Source: CAIWHR01 sp963813415 (GTDB lineage: Bacteria > Pseudomonadota > Gammaproteobacteria > Burkholderiales > Casimicrobiaceae). Taken from it: a stretch of DNA of 64,000 bases. Numbering within the stretch: position 1 is the first letter of the stretch; each line of letters opens with the position of its first letter. The position numbers were made by a program, and so were the translations under genes. Where the stretch lies: assembly GCA_963813415.1 (NCBI GenBank), contig CAWEYW010000009.1:930001-994000 (forward strand). Direction: 5' to 3'. The notes beneath the pieces are model-generated. The model saw only the letters and a list, made by a program, of their open reading frames with translations. It searched no databases and was not told the origin of the DNA. Of the stretch, positions 26,535 to 34,757 are shown piece by piece.

Positions 26535-29500
26535 GGTGCAGCCTGGACGGGATTGACGACGACAATCAGCTCGGCCAAGGTTCCCTTGCCGAACTGCCCA
26601 GTACCCCGGAAGATCGCCTGGAACCGGTGCACACCGGCGGTAGGCTGGATCGCAAGCATTGCTGTGCCACTCGCGACCGGCACGCTCCCGAGAAGCCGGC
26701 CCGCGTCGCTGAAGTCGACCGTACCGGAGTAGCGCGCGTCGGCGGTCACGGCGCGCAAGGTAACGACCTGCCCTTGGATCGCCGGATTGACGTCTGCGGC
26801 GAGCGCGAGCGGGACCGTACGGTCATTGAGCTTCGCGACAAATGCATCGACGTCGTAGCCGGATACATAGGCATTGCCGAAAGCATCGACGGCAAGGCCC
26901 GTCGCTACGCCGCCGCCGAGCGTGGTCGAGTAGCGCAAAGCGCTGAGATCGGGTGCGATCTTCATCACGAACGCGCCGTATACGTCGGTGCCCGCCTCGT
27001 TCTGCACCAGCGGCAGTGATCGATTCGGGAATGTGGTTCCGGCCGCGTACACCGCTCCACTCGGGTCCACCGCGAGGCGCAATGGATAAGGCTCGGAACC
27101 AACGTCCTTGACCAGGCTGCCGCCAGAACTGCCGATGGCCGCTACCGCTCGCCACGCGCTGCCGTCCGCAGCGAGCTTCGCGATAAATGCAGTCTCGCGG
27201 CTTTCGCGCACGGTTCCCGCGTCGAACGCCACCGTGGTCTGGAAAGCATTCGTCGTTCCCACGAAGGGAAGGCTCGCGCTCTTGCCGCCCACCAAAAGCG
27301 AGCCATCGGGCGCAAGGACCACGTCCGTCGCACGCTCGGCATCACCGCCACCGAGACGCGCCACGAACAGCAGCGCCTGTCCTGTCGGGCTCACCTTCAG
27401 CACGAACGCATCGCGATTCTGCGTGTCGGCGGTATCCGGCGACCCGCCCGTAACCGGAAGATCAGCCGCAAGAGCCTGCCCGGCTACGTAAGCATTGCCC
27501 GCGGCGTCGATCACCACGGCGTAGCCGGTGCTCGCCGTGTCCCACGTCGATTGATCGGTCGCCGGCGCTATCGATGAGCGTGATCCCTTGACGGTGAGAT
27601 ACGTCGAGTAGATCGTTGCGCCCGCTGGCGAGAGCTTCAGCAGGTAGGGGCCGCCACCCACTGCCGCTCCGGCCGAGACTGCCGCGCCGGAGGTCGTGCC
27701 CAGACCGGCGCCGGCCACCCCGGTCAGATACAGGTTCCCCGCGCCATCGATGGCAAGTGCACGAACCGTCTGCACGGCGCCATCGAGAGGACCGGCAACC
27801 TGCTGCATGGAGCCGGTGCTCGAGACCCTGTAGACAAACTTCGACCCGGCCACGCCGAACGTTCCTGCGCGCACGGGGAGATCGATGGGGTAGGCATAGG
27901 CGACGACGTAGGTGCTGCCGCCGGCGTCGACGGCAATCGCTTCCACCTGGTCAGGACCGATATAACTCATCGCCCCGGCACCGATCACCTTTTTGGAGCG
28001 CGTTCCAACGACGGTCGTGAAAGTGCGCGCTCCGGTCTCCGGCGTCAGGCGTGAGACGAACAGCAGGTCGATTCCTGCATTGGTGATCGTCGCTGCATCG
28101 ATGCCGGGGAAGTCCGTCGACGCGACCGATCCTGCGACGTATGCAGCTCCATCCGCAGCCACCGCCAGGTTGAACGTGCGATCCGCGCCCGTGCCGCCGA
28201 AACGGGTCATGTACTCGACGAGTGGTGCCGTGGCGGGAGGCGGCGTCGTCGTGACTATCGCCGCCACCACCGGGAATGAACGCGTGACCGATGGGGCAGC
28301 GGCGAAGCTCGCATTTCCGGCCTGGCTGGCCTGCACGGTGCATGTCCCGGTCGTGAGCAGCTTTGCAGCGGCGCCGCTGATCGAGCATACGGTTGGAGTC
28401 TGGGAGACGAATGCGATGGGTAGCCCCGATGCGGTGAACGCACTCAGAGCGACCGGCGAATCCGCGAGCGCATGCGCATCGGGGATCGCGAAGGTAATCA
28501 TCTGGAATGCCGGCTGGACGGTGAAACTCTGATCAACCGCGACCGCGGCCTGGAAATTGGCGTCGCCTGCCTGCGAGGCGCGCAGCGTGCACGTGCCTGG
28601 AGAGCGTGCGTACACCAGCGGCCCATTCATGACGCAGATTGCCGGCGTGATGCTTGCGACGCCAACGGCGAGGCCCGACGTCGCGACAGCCTCGGCAGCA
28701 ATGCCACCTGCGTTGAGTCGCAACGCCGCTGGCGAGATGAATGTGATCGTCTGGGCGGCGCGCGTGACGGAAAAGCTGCGATCGGCGGGTGCCGCGGCGG
28801 TATAACTGGCATTGCCCGTTTGCGTCGCACGCACGGTGCACGTGCCGGCCGCGAGTGCGGTGACGGTTGCAGCGTTCAAGCTGCACACGGCCGGGGTCAT
28901 GGTCGCGAACGCTACGGGCAGACCCGAACTGGCGGTCGCCGTGACCGTGAAGGGGTCGCTGCCCATCGCGCGGTCGGCAATGACACCGAAGGTGATGCTT
29001 TGCGGAGCAGGCGCGATGGTGATGGCGAACGTTTGGGTCGCATCCGGAGGCGTGCCGTTGCGCGCCAGCAGCATCCCGGCAAAGGTTCCTGCCGAGCTCG
29101 GCAGACCGGTGATGGAACCGGTGGTGGCGTTCAGCGTCAGCCCGGGTGGCAACGCGCTGGAACTGACCGAGAACGTCGGGCTGGGCGCGCCCGACGCCGT
29201 GAGCTGATGGCTGTACGCGGTATTGAAGATGCCGTTGGGGGGCGGCGCGCTGGTGAACGACGGGGGCGCAGCCACTGCGGCAATGTTCGTGAGTGTGAAC
29301 GTTGCGCTGAGGCCATTGACAGTCGCCAGGACGGCATAAGTGCCTGCCACAGCGTTGGCGACGAACGCAGGAGCCGTTGCCACCCCCGTCGAAGAGGTCA
29401 CGGCCTGAACGGTACGCGTCGCGCCGAAGAGGCCCGATGCGCCACTGGCCGGCGCAGTGAATGTCACCGTGGCGCCGGCGACCGGGGTGCCCGTGCCGCT

Positions 29501-31057
29501 CTTCACGACTACCGTGAGGGCTGCGGCGAAGGCAGTATTGATGGCTGCCGACTGCGGAGTACCGGCAACGATGGCCAGTGTGCCGGCCGCCGGTGCTGCG
29601 CTAGCATTCAACAGTACTGAAACGGCGTTGGCGGCACCGCCTGCTACGGCGAGATCCGCGCGACCGTCGCCGTTGAAATCCGCGGTCGCGATGGCCATGG
29701 GCTGCGCGGCGACACCATAGTGCACCGGCGCACCAAACGCGCCGGAGCCCGTGCCTGATAGCACGACGATGTCGTCACCCAATTCGTCGAACACGGCGGC
29801 ATCGAGCTTGCCGTCACCGTCCAGATCGGCGAGTACGACGCCGGCGGACGCGGTACCGGCGGCGTACGTCACGCCCGGCGCGAGGACGCCGCTGCCACGG
29901 TTGAGGAGCACGGAAACGCTGTTGCTCCAGGCGTTCGCGACAACGAGGTCGATGCGGCCATCGCCATCGAGATCGGCGAGCGCCAACCCCTGCGGCGACC
30001 AGCCCACCGCATATTCCGTTCCGAACCGGAACTGCCCGCCGCCGGTGCCCAGCAGGACCGCAACGGTGTTGGCATCGGCATTCGCGACGACAAGATCCTG
30101 CACGCCATCGCCGTCGAGGTCGCGAATTGCCACAGCCATCGGGTTCGCTCCCGTGGGCAATACAGCGCTCACCCGGAACGTGCCGTCACCGTTGCCGAGG
30201 AGCACCACGACCGACTGGCCGGGAACGCCGCCACTCGTGCCGTTGGTGACCACCAGATCGGCTCTGCCGTCGCCGTCGAGGTCACCGGCTGCAATGCCGA
30301 ACAGCGCCACCCCGACCGGCACGCTCGCCGCGCGCAGGAACGCGCCATCGCCTTTGCCAAGCAACACCGAAACGTCCTGGCTCAGCAGATTGGTGACGGC
30401 GAGATCAACCTTTCCATCGGCGTTGAAATCGCGTGCGACGAGCGCCATGGGTCCGACGCCGGCGGCATAGGCCAGTGCAGGTGCAAACGAACCGTCGCCC
30501 TGCCCCAGCAGCACCGAGACCGTTCCCTCCGACCAGTTGGCGATCGCGAGATCCGGTATGCCGTCCCCGTTGAAATCCGCCGTGGCCATCCCATCTGGAA
30601 ACAACCCGGTGGCGTGGTTGACGGGCACCTGGAACAGCGGACCGGAGCTGACGATGGAGACCGTGATGCTCTGGGCGACGCTCACCGCCGCGTCGTACGT
30701 CGTATCCCCGGCCTGCGCCGCGCGCACCGTGCACGCCCCTGCGGCGAGCGCCGTCAATTTGCTGCCACTGACCGCGCAGGTGGCCGGTGTCAGCGTCGTG
30801 AAGGTAACCGGCAACCCGGACGATGATGTCGCGACGAGGTTGCTCGCCGGAGCCCCGACGAATTGGTCGACGACACGACTGAAGGTGATCGTCTGCAGCA
30901 AGCCGGCGGTGGCAGCCGACGACGATAACGCCGCGCCGACTATCAGGGCTGCCGTACGTCGCCAGAATCGCCGTGCTGCGGCAGGTACGCTGCGCAGCAC
31001 GCTTCGGTGATGACGGCGAGGGTGCCAACTGGGCTGGCAGGAGTTGAAGCGATGCAT
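26531..31057 (-). CDS. Giant exported FG-GAP/VCBS, Ig and SBBP beta-propeller protein
   Basis: A 1508-residue protein. After an export signal (about residues 34-52) comes an Ig/MBG-like unit starting QTITF, then about seven FG-GAP/VCBS repeats (140-500), each with a DxDGDGxxDL calcium-binding loop such as DLDGDGRADLVV and DFNGDGIPDLAI. A putative Ig pair follows (500-640), then three more QTITF-type units (650-930), then an SBBP-type propeller opening with YMTRFGGTGADRTFNLAVAADG (about 950-1400) and a final Ig-like domain. No catalytic motif was found. Such proteins are usually secreted or surface-attached. It is the first gene of the exported-protein unit. Confidence 0.82.
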   Translation of the reverse strand: MHRFNSCQPSWHPRRHHRSVLRSVPAAARRFWRRTAALIVGAALSSSAATAGLLQTITFSRVVDQFVGAPASNLVATSSSGLPVTFTTLTPATCAVSGSKLTALAAGACTVRAAQAGDTTYDAAVSVAQSITVSIVSSGPLFQVPVNHATGLFPDGMATADFNGDGIPDLAIANWSEGTVSVLLGQGDGSFAPALAYAAGVGPMALVARDFNADGKVDLAVTNLLSQDVSVLLGKGDGAFLRAASVPVGVALFGIAAGDLDGDGRADLVVTNGTSGGVPGQSVVVLLGNGDGTFRVSAVLPTGANPMAVAIRDLDGDGVQDLVVANADANTVAVLLGTGGGQFRFGTEYAVGWSPQGLALADLDGDGRIDLVVANAWSNSVSVLLNRGSGVLAPGVTYAAGTASAGVVLADLDGDGKLDAAVFDELGDDIVVLSGTGSGAFGAPVHYGVAAQPMAIATADFNGDGRADLAVAGGAANAVSVLLNASAAPAAGTLAIVAGTPQSAAINTAFAAALTVVVKSGTGTPVAGATVTFTAPASGASGLFGATRTVQAVTSSTGVATAPAFVANAVAGTYAVLATVNGLSATFTLTNIAAVAAPPSFTSAPPPNGIFNTAYSHQLTASGAPSPTFSVSSSALPPGLTLNATTGSITGLPSSAGTFAGMLLARNGTPPDATQTFAITIAPAPQSITFGVIADRAMGSDPFTVTATASSGLPVAFATMTPAVCSLNAATVTALAAGTCTVRATQTGNASYTAAAPADRSFSVTRAAQTITFISPAALRLNAGGIAAEAVATSGLAVGVASITPAICVMNGPLVYARSPGTCTLRASQAGDANFQAAVAVDQSFTVQPAFQMITFAIPDAHALADSPVALSAFTASGLPIAFVSQTPTVCSISGAAAKLLTTGTCTVQASQAGNASFAAAPSVTRSFPVVAAIVTTTPPPATAPLVEYMTRFGGTGADRTFNLAVAADGAAYVAGSVASTDFPGIDAATITNAGIDLLFVSRLTPETGARTFTTVVGTRSKKVIGAGAMSYIGPDQVEAIAVDAGGSTYVVAYAYPIDLPVRAGTFGVAGSKFVYRVSSTGSMQQVAGPLDGAVQTVRALAIDGAGNLYLTGVAGAGLGTTSGAAVSAGAAVGGGPYLLKLSPAGATIYSTYLTVKGSRSSIAPATDQSTWDTASTGYAVVIDAAGNAYVAGQALAADLPVTGGSPDTADTQNRDAFVLKVSPTGQALLFVARLGGGDAERATDVVLAPDGSLLVGGKSASLPFVGTTNAFQTTVAFDAGTVRESRETAFIAKLAADGSAWRAVAAIGSSGGSLVKDVGSEPYPLRLAVDPSGAVYAAGTTFPNRSLPLVQNEAGTDVYGAFVMKIAPDLSALRYSTTLGGGVATGLAVDAFGNAYVSGYDVDAFVAKLNDRTVPLALAADVNPAIQGQVVTLRAVTADARYSGTVDFSDAGRLLGSVPVASGTAMLAIQPTAGVHRFQAIFRGTGQFGKGTLAELIVVVNPVQAAP

Positions 31058-31395
31058 GGGTGCGATGCCTGAATGTTTCGCAGCCTACTGATCGATTGCC
31101 CTTCTTCCACCTGTCAATGCTGCTAGCGGCAGCAGGTCGGTACGTAGCGGACGTGAGCGCAGCAGACGCTCGGCCCGGCACAGGCGTCCTGCCTCCAATT
31201 GGAGGAATTCCACCAGCGAAGCTCGTGAAGCTCCATGCGCCGGATGGCCTAGGCCAAAACGCCGGATCCACTGCCCTTCGCTTAGCCGAAGTACAGACAG
31301 CCAACATGCCCGGCCCCCCGTGTTTGGAGGCCGCCATATCTTGGTGATATCATTTCGATACGAACCGGGCAGAAGCACCGGTCAAGGAGGAGACG
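31058..31395. other. 338-bp divergent intergenic region
   Basis: Separates the leftward exported-protein genes from the rightward SPFH unit and should hold both promoters. It contains a perfect 14-bp palindrome CCTCCAATTGGAGG at 31192-31205, a weaker hairpin CTTCG/CGAAG near 31275, and the operator-like repeat listed separately. No open frame with coding character was seen. Confidence 0.6.
31336..31350. promoter_or_regulatory. Candidate operator upstream of the SPFH unit
   Basis: Palindrome ATATC-TTGGT-GATAT, followed by GATATCATTTCGATAC with repeated GATAY. It lies 46 bp before the SPFH start, which has a strong ribosome site (AAGGAGGAG). The ribbon-helix-helix protein encoded at the end of this unit is an obvious candidate binder; this is inference. 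Confidence 0.35.
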
Positions 31396-32334
31396 ATGGA
31401 TCGCACTACAGGTCTGGCGAAAGACACGCACGAGGAAAACCCGATCACCACCTGGAACGGCTTCCTGGCGCTGGCTGTCGGCTTGCTGCTGCTGGCGGCG
31501 GCGATCTATCTCTTCTACGACACGCTCTCGGGCGCGCGCGTGGCCCACGAAGGCCTCAGCGTCGGGCGGCTGCTCACCTCAATCGCCATTTTCATCGTTA
31601 GCCTTCTCGTGCTGACCGGCCTCTACACGCTGCAGCCGAACGAAGCCGCCATCGTGCAGCTCTTCGGGGACTACCGGGGCACGACGCGCACGCCCGGGCT
31701 GCGTGCGACCAATCCGTTCTACACGCGCAAGAAGATCTCGCTGCGTGCGCGCAACCTCAATGGTGAACGGCTCAAGGTCAACGACAAGCGCGGCAATCCC
31801 ATCGAGATTGCGGCCGTGGTCGTCTGGCGAGTCGACGACACCGCGAAGGCATTCTTCGACATCGACAACTACGAGAACTATGTCAAGCTGCAGGCCGAAG
31901 CGGCGGTGCGCCATCTCGCGTCGTCGTTCGCCTACGATGACGCCGACGGCACGCCGGCCGGCAAGGCGGCGGAGCCGACGCTCCTCGCCAGCGCAGACGT
32001 GGTGGTGAAGGCGCTGGTGCGCGAGTTGGAGGCGCGCTTCGAAAAGGCCGGCGTGGTCGTCGAGGAGGCACGCCTCACCCACCTCGCCTATGCGCCGGAA
32101 ATTGCCCAGGTCATGTTGCGCCGGCAACAGGCCGAAGCCATCATCGCCGCACGGCAGAAGATCGTGCACGGCGCCGTGTCCATGGTGCAGATGGCGCTCA
32201 ACGAGCTCTCCGAGCGCAACGTCGTCGAGCTGGACGACGAGCGTCGCGCGACCATGGTCAACAATCTTCTGACCGTGCTGTGCGCGGAATCGGAAGTGCA
32301 GCCGGTGATCAACACCGGGACGCTGTACTCCTGA
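31396..32334 (+). CDS. SPFH (stomatin/prohibitin/flotillin/HflK) domain membrane protein
   Basis: A 312-residue protein with two N-terminal hydrophobic helices (FLALAVGLLLLAAAIYLF and LLTSIAIFIVSLLVLTGLY) and then the SPFH domain, starting LQPNEAAIVQLFGDYRGT and including VNDKRGNPIEIAAVVVWRV. A C-terminal helix rich in Glu/Arg/Gln follows (MLRRQQAEAIIAARQKIV). SPFH proteins assemble into ring-shaped membrane scaffolds and often control proteases or membrane domains. The usual partners NfeD or HflC are not next to it. Instead, a DUF1648 membrane protein and a small ribbon-helix-helix protein follow on the same strand. Confidence 0.9.
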   Translation: MDRTTGLAKDTHEENPITTWNGFLALAVGLLLLAAAIYLFYDTLSGARVAHEGLSVGRLLTSIAIFIVSLLVLTGLYTLQPNEAAIVQLFGDYRGTTRTPGLRATNPFYTRKKISLRARNLNGERLKVNDKRGNPIEIAAVVVWRVDDTAKAFFDIDNYENYVKLQAEAAVRHLASSFAYDDADGTPAGKAAEPTLLASADVVVKALVRELEARFEKAGVVVEEARLTHLAYAPEIAQVMLRRQQAEAIIAARQKIVHGAVSMVQMALNELSERNVVELDDERRATMVNNLLTVLCAESEVQPVINTGTLYS

Positions 32335-32375
32335 GGTCTCTTGCGGCGTACGCCGTCTTTGACCCCGGGGCTCCC

Positions 32376-32888
32376 ATGCAACGTCTATCCTGGAGCGTGT
32401 TGATCATCGCCGTGGTCGTCGCGACGGCCGTCGTGCTCGCAACTGCCCCGCAGTTGCCGCCTCACGTCGCCGCGCATTTCGCCCTCAACGGCATCCCCGA
32501 CCACTGGCTCGACCGCGACAGCTATTTGGCCCTGATGCTGTTCCTCGTCGCCGTCATGCCCCTCGCGGGCGCGCTCGTCGTCGCCATTTTGATCCGCAAC
32601 GCGCCGGTGCTCATCAACATTCCGAACCGTGCCTACTGGCTGGCGCCGGAGCGCCGGGCTGCGACAGTCGCGTTCGTCACCACCGGGGGGTTGTGGGTGA
32701 ACGCCGCATTCGCGCTCTTCCTCGCGGGCGTGCACCGGCTCGTGGTGAATGCCAACGAAGCGCAGCCGCCCAGGCTCGCCGCGGTGCCGGTCGGGCTGCT
32801 GATCGCCGGCGTGGTGACGATCTCGTTGGTCACGTGGATCGCAATCTACCTGCGCTTCCGACAGGCGCGCGCGGACCGGCATGCCTGA
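32376..32888 (+). CDS. DUF1648-domain integral membrane protein
   Basis: A 170-residue protein with four hydrophobic segments. The N-terminal helix is followed by LPPHVAAHFALNGIPDHW, the DUF1648 signature (a periplasmic loop with the pattern HFxxxGxPDxW). Members are often fused to or encoded beside membrane or regulatory proteins such as SdpI; their role is not established. The start at 32376 excludes an in-frame extension reaching back into the SPFH gene. The following small gene overlaps its end by 8 bp. Confidence 0.75.
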   Translation: MQRLSWSVLIIAVVVATAVVLATAPQLPPHVAAHFALNGIPDHWLDRDSYLALMLFLVAVMPLAGALVVAILIRNAPVLINIPNRAYWLAPERRAATVAFVTTGGLWVNAAFALFLAGVHRLVVNANEAQPPRLAAVPVGLLIAGVVTISLVTWIAIYLRFRQARADRHA

Positions 32889-33066
32889 GAAGAAGGCTTT
32901 CCTGCTCCGGCTCGATCCGGCAGTGTGGACCGAGCTCGAGCGGCTTGCCCAGGCCGAGCTGCGCAGCGTGAATGCGCAGATCGAATATCTGCTGCGCGAC
33001 GCGCTGGCGCGGCGCGGGATGGCGCCGAGGGGAAAATCGGGGCCGACCAGGAAGCGAAGCGGCTAG
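32881..33066 (+). CDS. Arc-type ribbon-helix-helix DNA-binding protein
   Basis: A 61-residue protein. KKAFLLRLDPAVWTELERLA is a beta-strand plus first helix of the Arc/MetJ fold, followed by a second helix, SVNAQIEYLLRDALARRG, and a basic tail. Arc-type proteins bind DNA as dimers of dimers through the paired strands. The 8-bp overlap with the DUF1648 gene and the operator-like palindrome before the SPFH gene suggest that it regulates this three-gene unit. It does not pair with a recognisable toxin. Confidence 0.8.
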   Translation: MPEKKAFLLRLDPAVWTELERLAQAELRSVNAQIEYLLRDALARRGMAPRGKSGPTRKRSG

Positions 33067-33103
33067 CCCGGCGCCAGCACGGGCGATCGGACGACGACGC
33101 GCG

Positions 33104-33559
33104 TCATTGCACCGCCGGCGGCGGCGGAACGCTCACGCCGTGCCGGCTGGCGACATCGAGGATCTTGGGGATGTTCATTTCGCCACCGACTTCCCGATCC
33201 ATCTCCTGGAAGAACTGCGCCGCGCCGGCACCGGAATTGATCGACAGGAATTTCGCGCCGCCCGCCTGGAGCCGGAATGCATGCACCACGCCGCGCGGGA
33301 TGTGGATGAACTCCCCCGCCGAGACGGTCCGCGTCCGGTTGTCGACCGTCACGTCCATCCTGCCCTCGAGGACGTAATACGCCTCGTCCCAGTCATGGAA
33401 GTGCGGCGGCGGCCCGGCACCTTCGGGACCATGCTGCAGGAATACTTCGTAGCTCCCCGTGGCCTGCGCGGTGGCGAGGATGGAGATGGTCTCCCCCACT
33501 ACCCGCAGGGGCACCTGCTCGCCGGGCGTGATCACGAACGACTGCGACTTCATCGACAT
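33104..33559 (-). CDS. Single-domain cupin protein
   Basis: A 151-residue cupin. Motif 1 is GPPPHFHDWDEAYYVLEGRM (two His and a Glu ligand) and motif 2 is IPRGVVHAFR, so a metal site is likely. The chain continues past the barrel with a helical tail. Substrate unknown; similar proteins act on small aromatic or keto compounds or only bind ligands. The start at 33559 is preferred because GGGAGG lies 6 bases upstream. The RidA gene lies 94 bp upstream on the same strand. Confidence 0.82.
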   Translation of the reverse strand: MSMKSQSFVITPGEQVPLRVVGETISILATAQATGSYEVFLQHGPEGAGPPPHFHDWDEAYYVLEGRMDVTVDNRTRTVSAGEFIHIPRGVVHAFRLQAGGAKFLSINSGAGAAQFFQEMDREVGGEMNIPKILDVASRHGVSVPPPPAVQ

Positions 33560-33653
33560 GACGTGCCTCCCCAACATGAAAGCGATCGGGAGCGCAGCGT
33601 ACAACAGGGCCGGCCGCCGCGACAACGGGTCGCGCAAAGGCCTTGCGCGATGC

Positions 33654-34064
33654 TCAGACCGGCGCCGCGCCGCCGCGCCGGGCGATCATGTCGATCTCCA
33701 CCCGGGCGCCGCGCGCCAGCCCGGTGACCCCGATGCAGGTGCGCGCCGGCCGCCGCCCCTCGGGGAAATAGCTCGCGTAGACCGCATTCATGCGCTGGTA
33801 GTCGTCGTCGAAATGGCGCAGGAACACCCGCACCGCCGCCACGTCCGCCAGCGTGAGGCCGCAACCGCGCAGGACGGTCGCGAGATTCTCCATGACCTGA
33901 TGCGTCTGCTGCTCGATGCTCTCCGGGTAGGGGGACGTGTTCGAGGTGTCGGTGAACGGCATCTGCCCCGTGACGAACACCCAGCCGTCGGCTTCGACGG
34001 CGTGACTGAAGGGCGCAACCGGATCCGGCGCGCCGCCGACCATGTGGAAGAGCAGTGCAGACAT
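33654..34064 (-). CDS. RidA/YjgF-family enamine deaminase-like protein
   Basis: A 136-residue cytoplasmic protein of the YjgF/YER057c/UK114 fold. VFVTGQMPF, MENLATVLRGCGLTLADV, and the C-terminal RTCIGVTGLARGARVEID match the family. Classical RidA deaminates reactive 2-aminoacrylate and has an Arg near 105; here R is present in the GRRPARTCIGV segment, so activity is plausible. The frame extends upstream to 34268, but the ATG at 34064 gives the standard family length. Confidence 0.88.
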   Translation of the reverse strand: MSALLFHMVGGAPDPVAPFSHAVEADGWVFVTGQMPFTDTSNTSPYPESIEQQTHQVMENLATVLRGCGLTLADVAAVRVFLRHFDDDYQRMNAVYASYFPEGRRPARTCIGVTGLARGARVEIDMIARRGGAAPV

Positions 34065-34304
34065 CGTTGGACCTTCCTGTCGTATCCCGGTAACCGCGGC
34101 CGCTCCGCCATGCGCTCCTGAACACCGTGCGAGCGCGCCGCGCCGATTTTCCGTACACTTTGCGGGCCTCGACACGAGCACCGGAGCGTCGACGAGCAAG
34201 CAAGACGAACAACCTTCGAACTCCATCACTACCCGCGCCACTGCTCCCATGTGTGTTCCGGCATGCATGCATCCAGCAGCAGCTGCGGTCCTGGAAAGGG
34301 TGCC

Positions 34305-34757
34305 ATGAAAACTCGAGCTCTGCTATTCGCCGTCCTCAGCGCGGTGGTTCTCTGGGGTTGCCAGTCCATTCCCGGCAAGATCTCCGACGAGGGAGCCGCG
34401 ACCAGGAAGCACTGCCAGGGTGGCGACACCGATCCCGAGCATTGCGTGGTCAAGGTCACGTCGTTCTTCTGCTCCTTCTTCAAGTGCCTGCCGTCGGTGG
34501 ATTTCGACGTCGTGCAGGTCGATGGAGGCGTCGGGCGGGGCAATCGCGTCATGTGGGTGCTGAGCGGGCCCATGGCGGAGTTCGCGGAGCCGGCCATCGT
34601 CTTCGAGTCGGGCGCGCCCGGTTTCACTTGCGAGCGTCGCGGGCCAAAGGTGGCAGAGTGCACCAACGCGGGCAAGACCGAGAAGGGCAAGCCGGTCAAG
34701 TACTCGATCCGGGTCAAGGACGCGCCCGTGCTCGATCCCTGGATGGTGAACAACTAG
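34305..34757 (+). CDS. Small uncharacterised lipoprotein
   Basis: About 150 residues with a lipoprotein signal peptide, LLFAVLSAVVLWGCQSIPG, lipobox LWGC at about residue 19. The mature part has five or more cysteines (KHCQGG, HCVVK, FFCSFFKCL, FTCERRG) that may form disulfides. No known domain was recognised. Its stop overlaps the stop of the convergent regulator gene by 4 bp in a shared CTAG. Start at the ATG at 34305 is required for the signal peptide. Confidence 0.65.
   Translation: MKTRALLFAVLSAVVLWGCQSIPGKISDEGAATRKHCQGGDTDPEHCVVKVTSFFCSFFKCLPSVDFDVVQVDGGVGRGNRVMWVLSGPMAEFAEPAIVFESGAPGFTCERRGPKVAECTNAGKTEKGKPVKYSIRVKDAPVLDPWMVNN

Noticed and set aside
24000..31000. Repeated near-identical DNA suggesting a CRISPR or transposon
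   Set aside because: The periodicity comes from protein modules (Ig and FG-GAP repeats) in two open frames; repeat units are diverged and there are no spacers.
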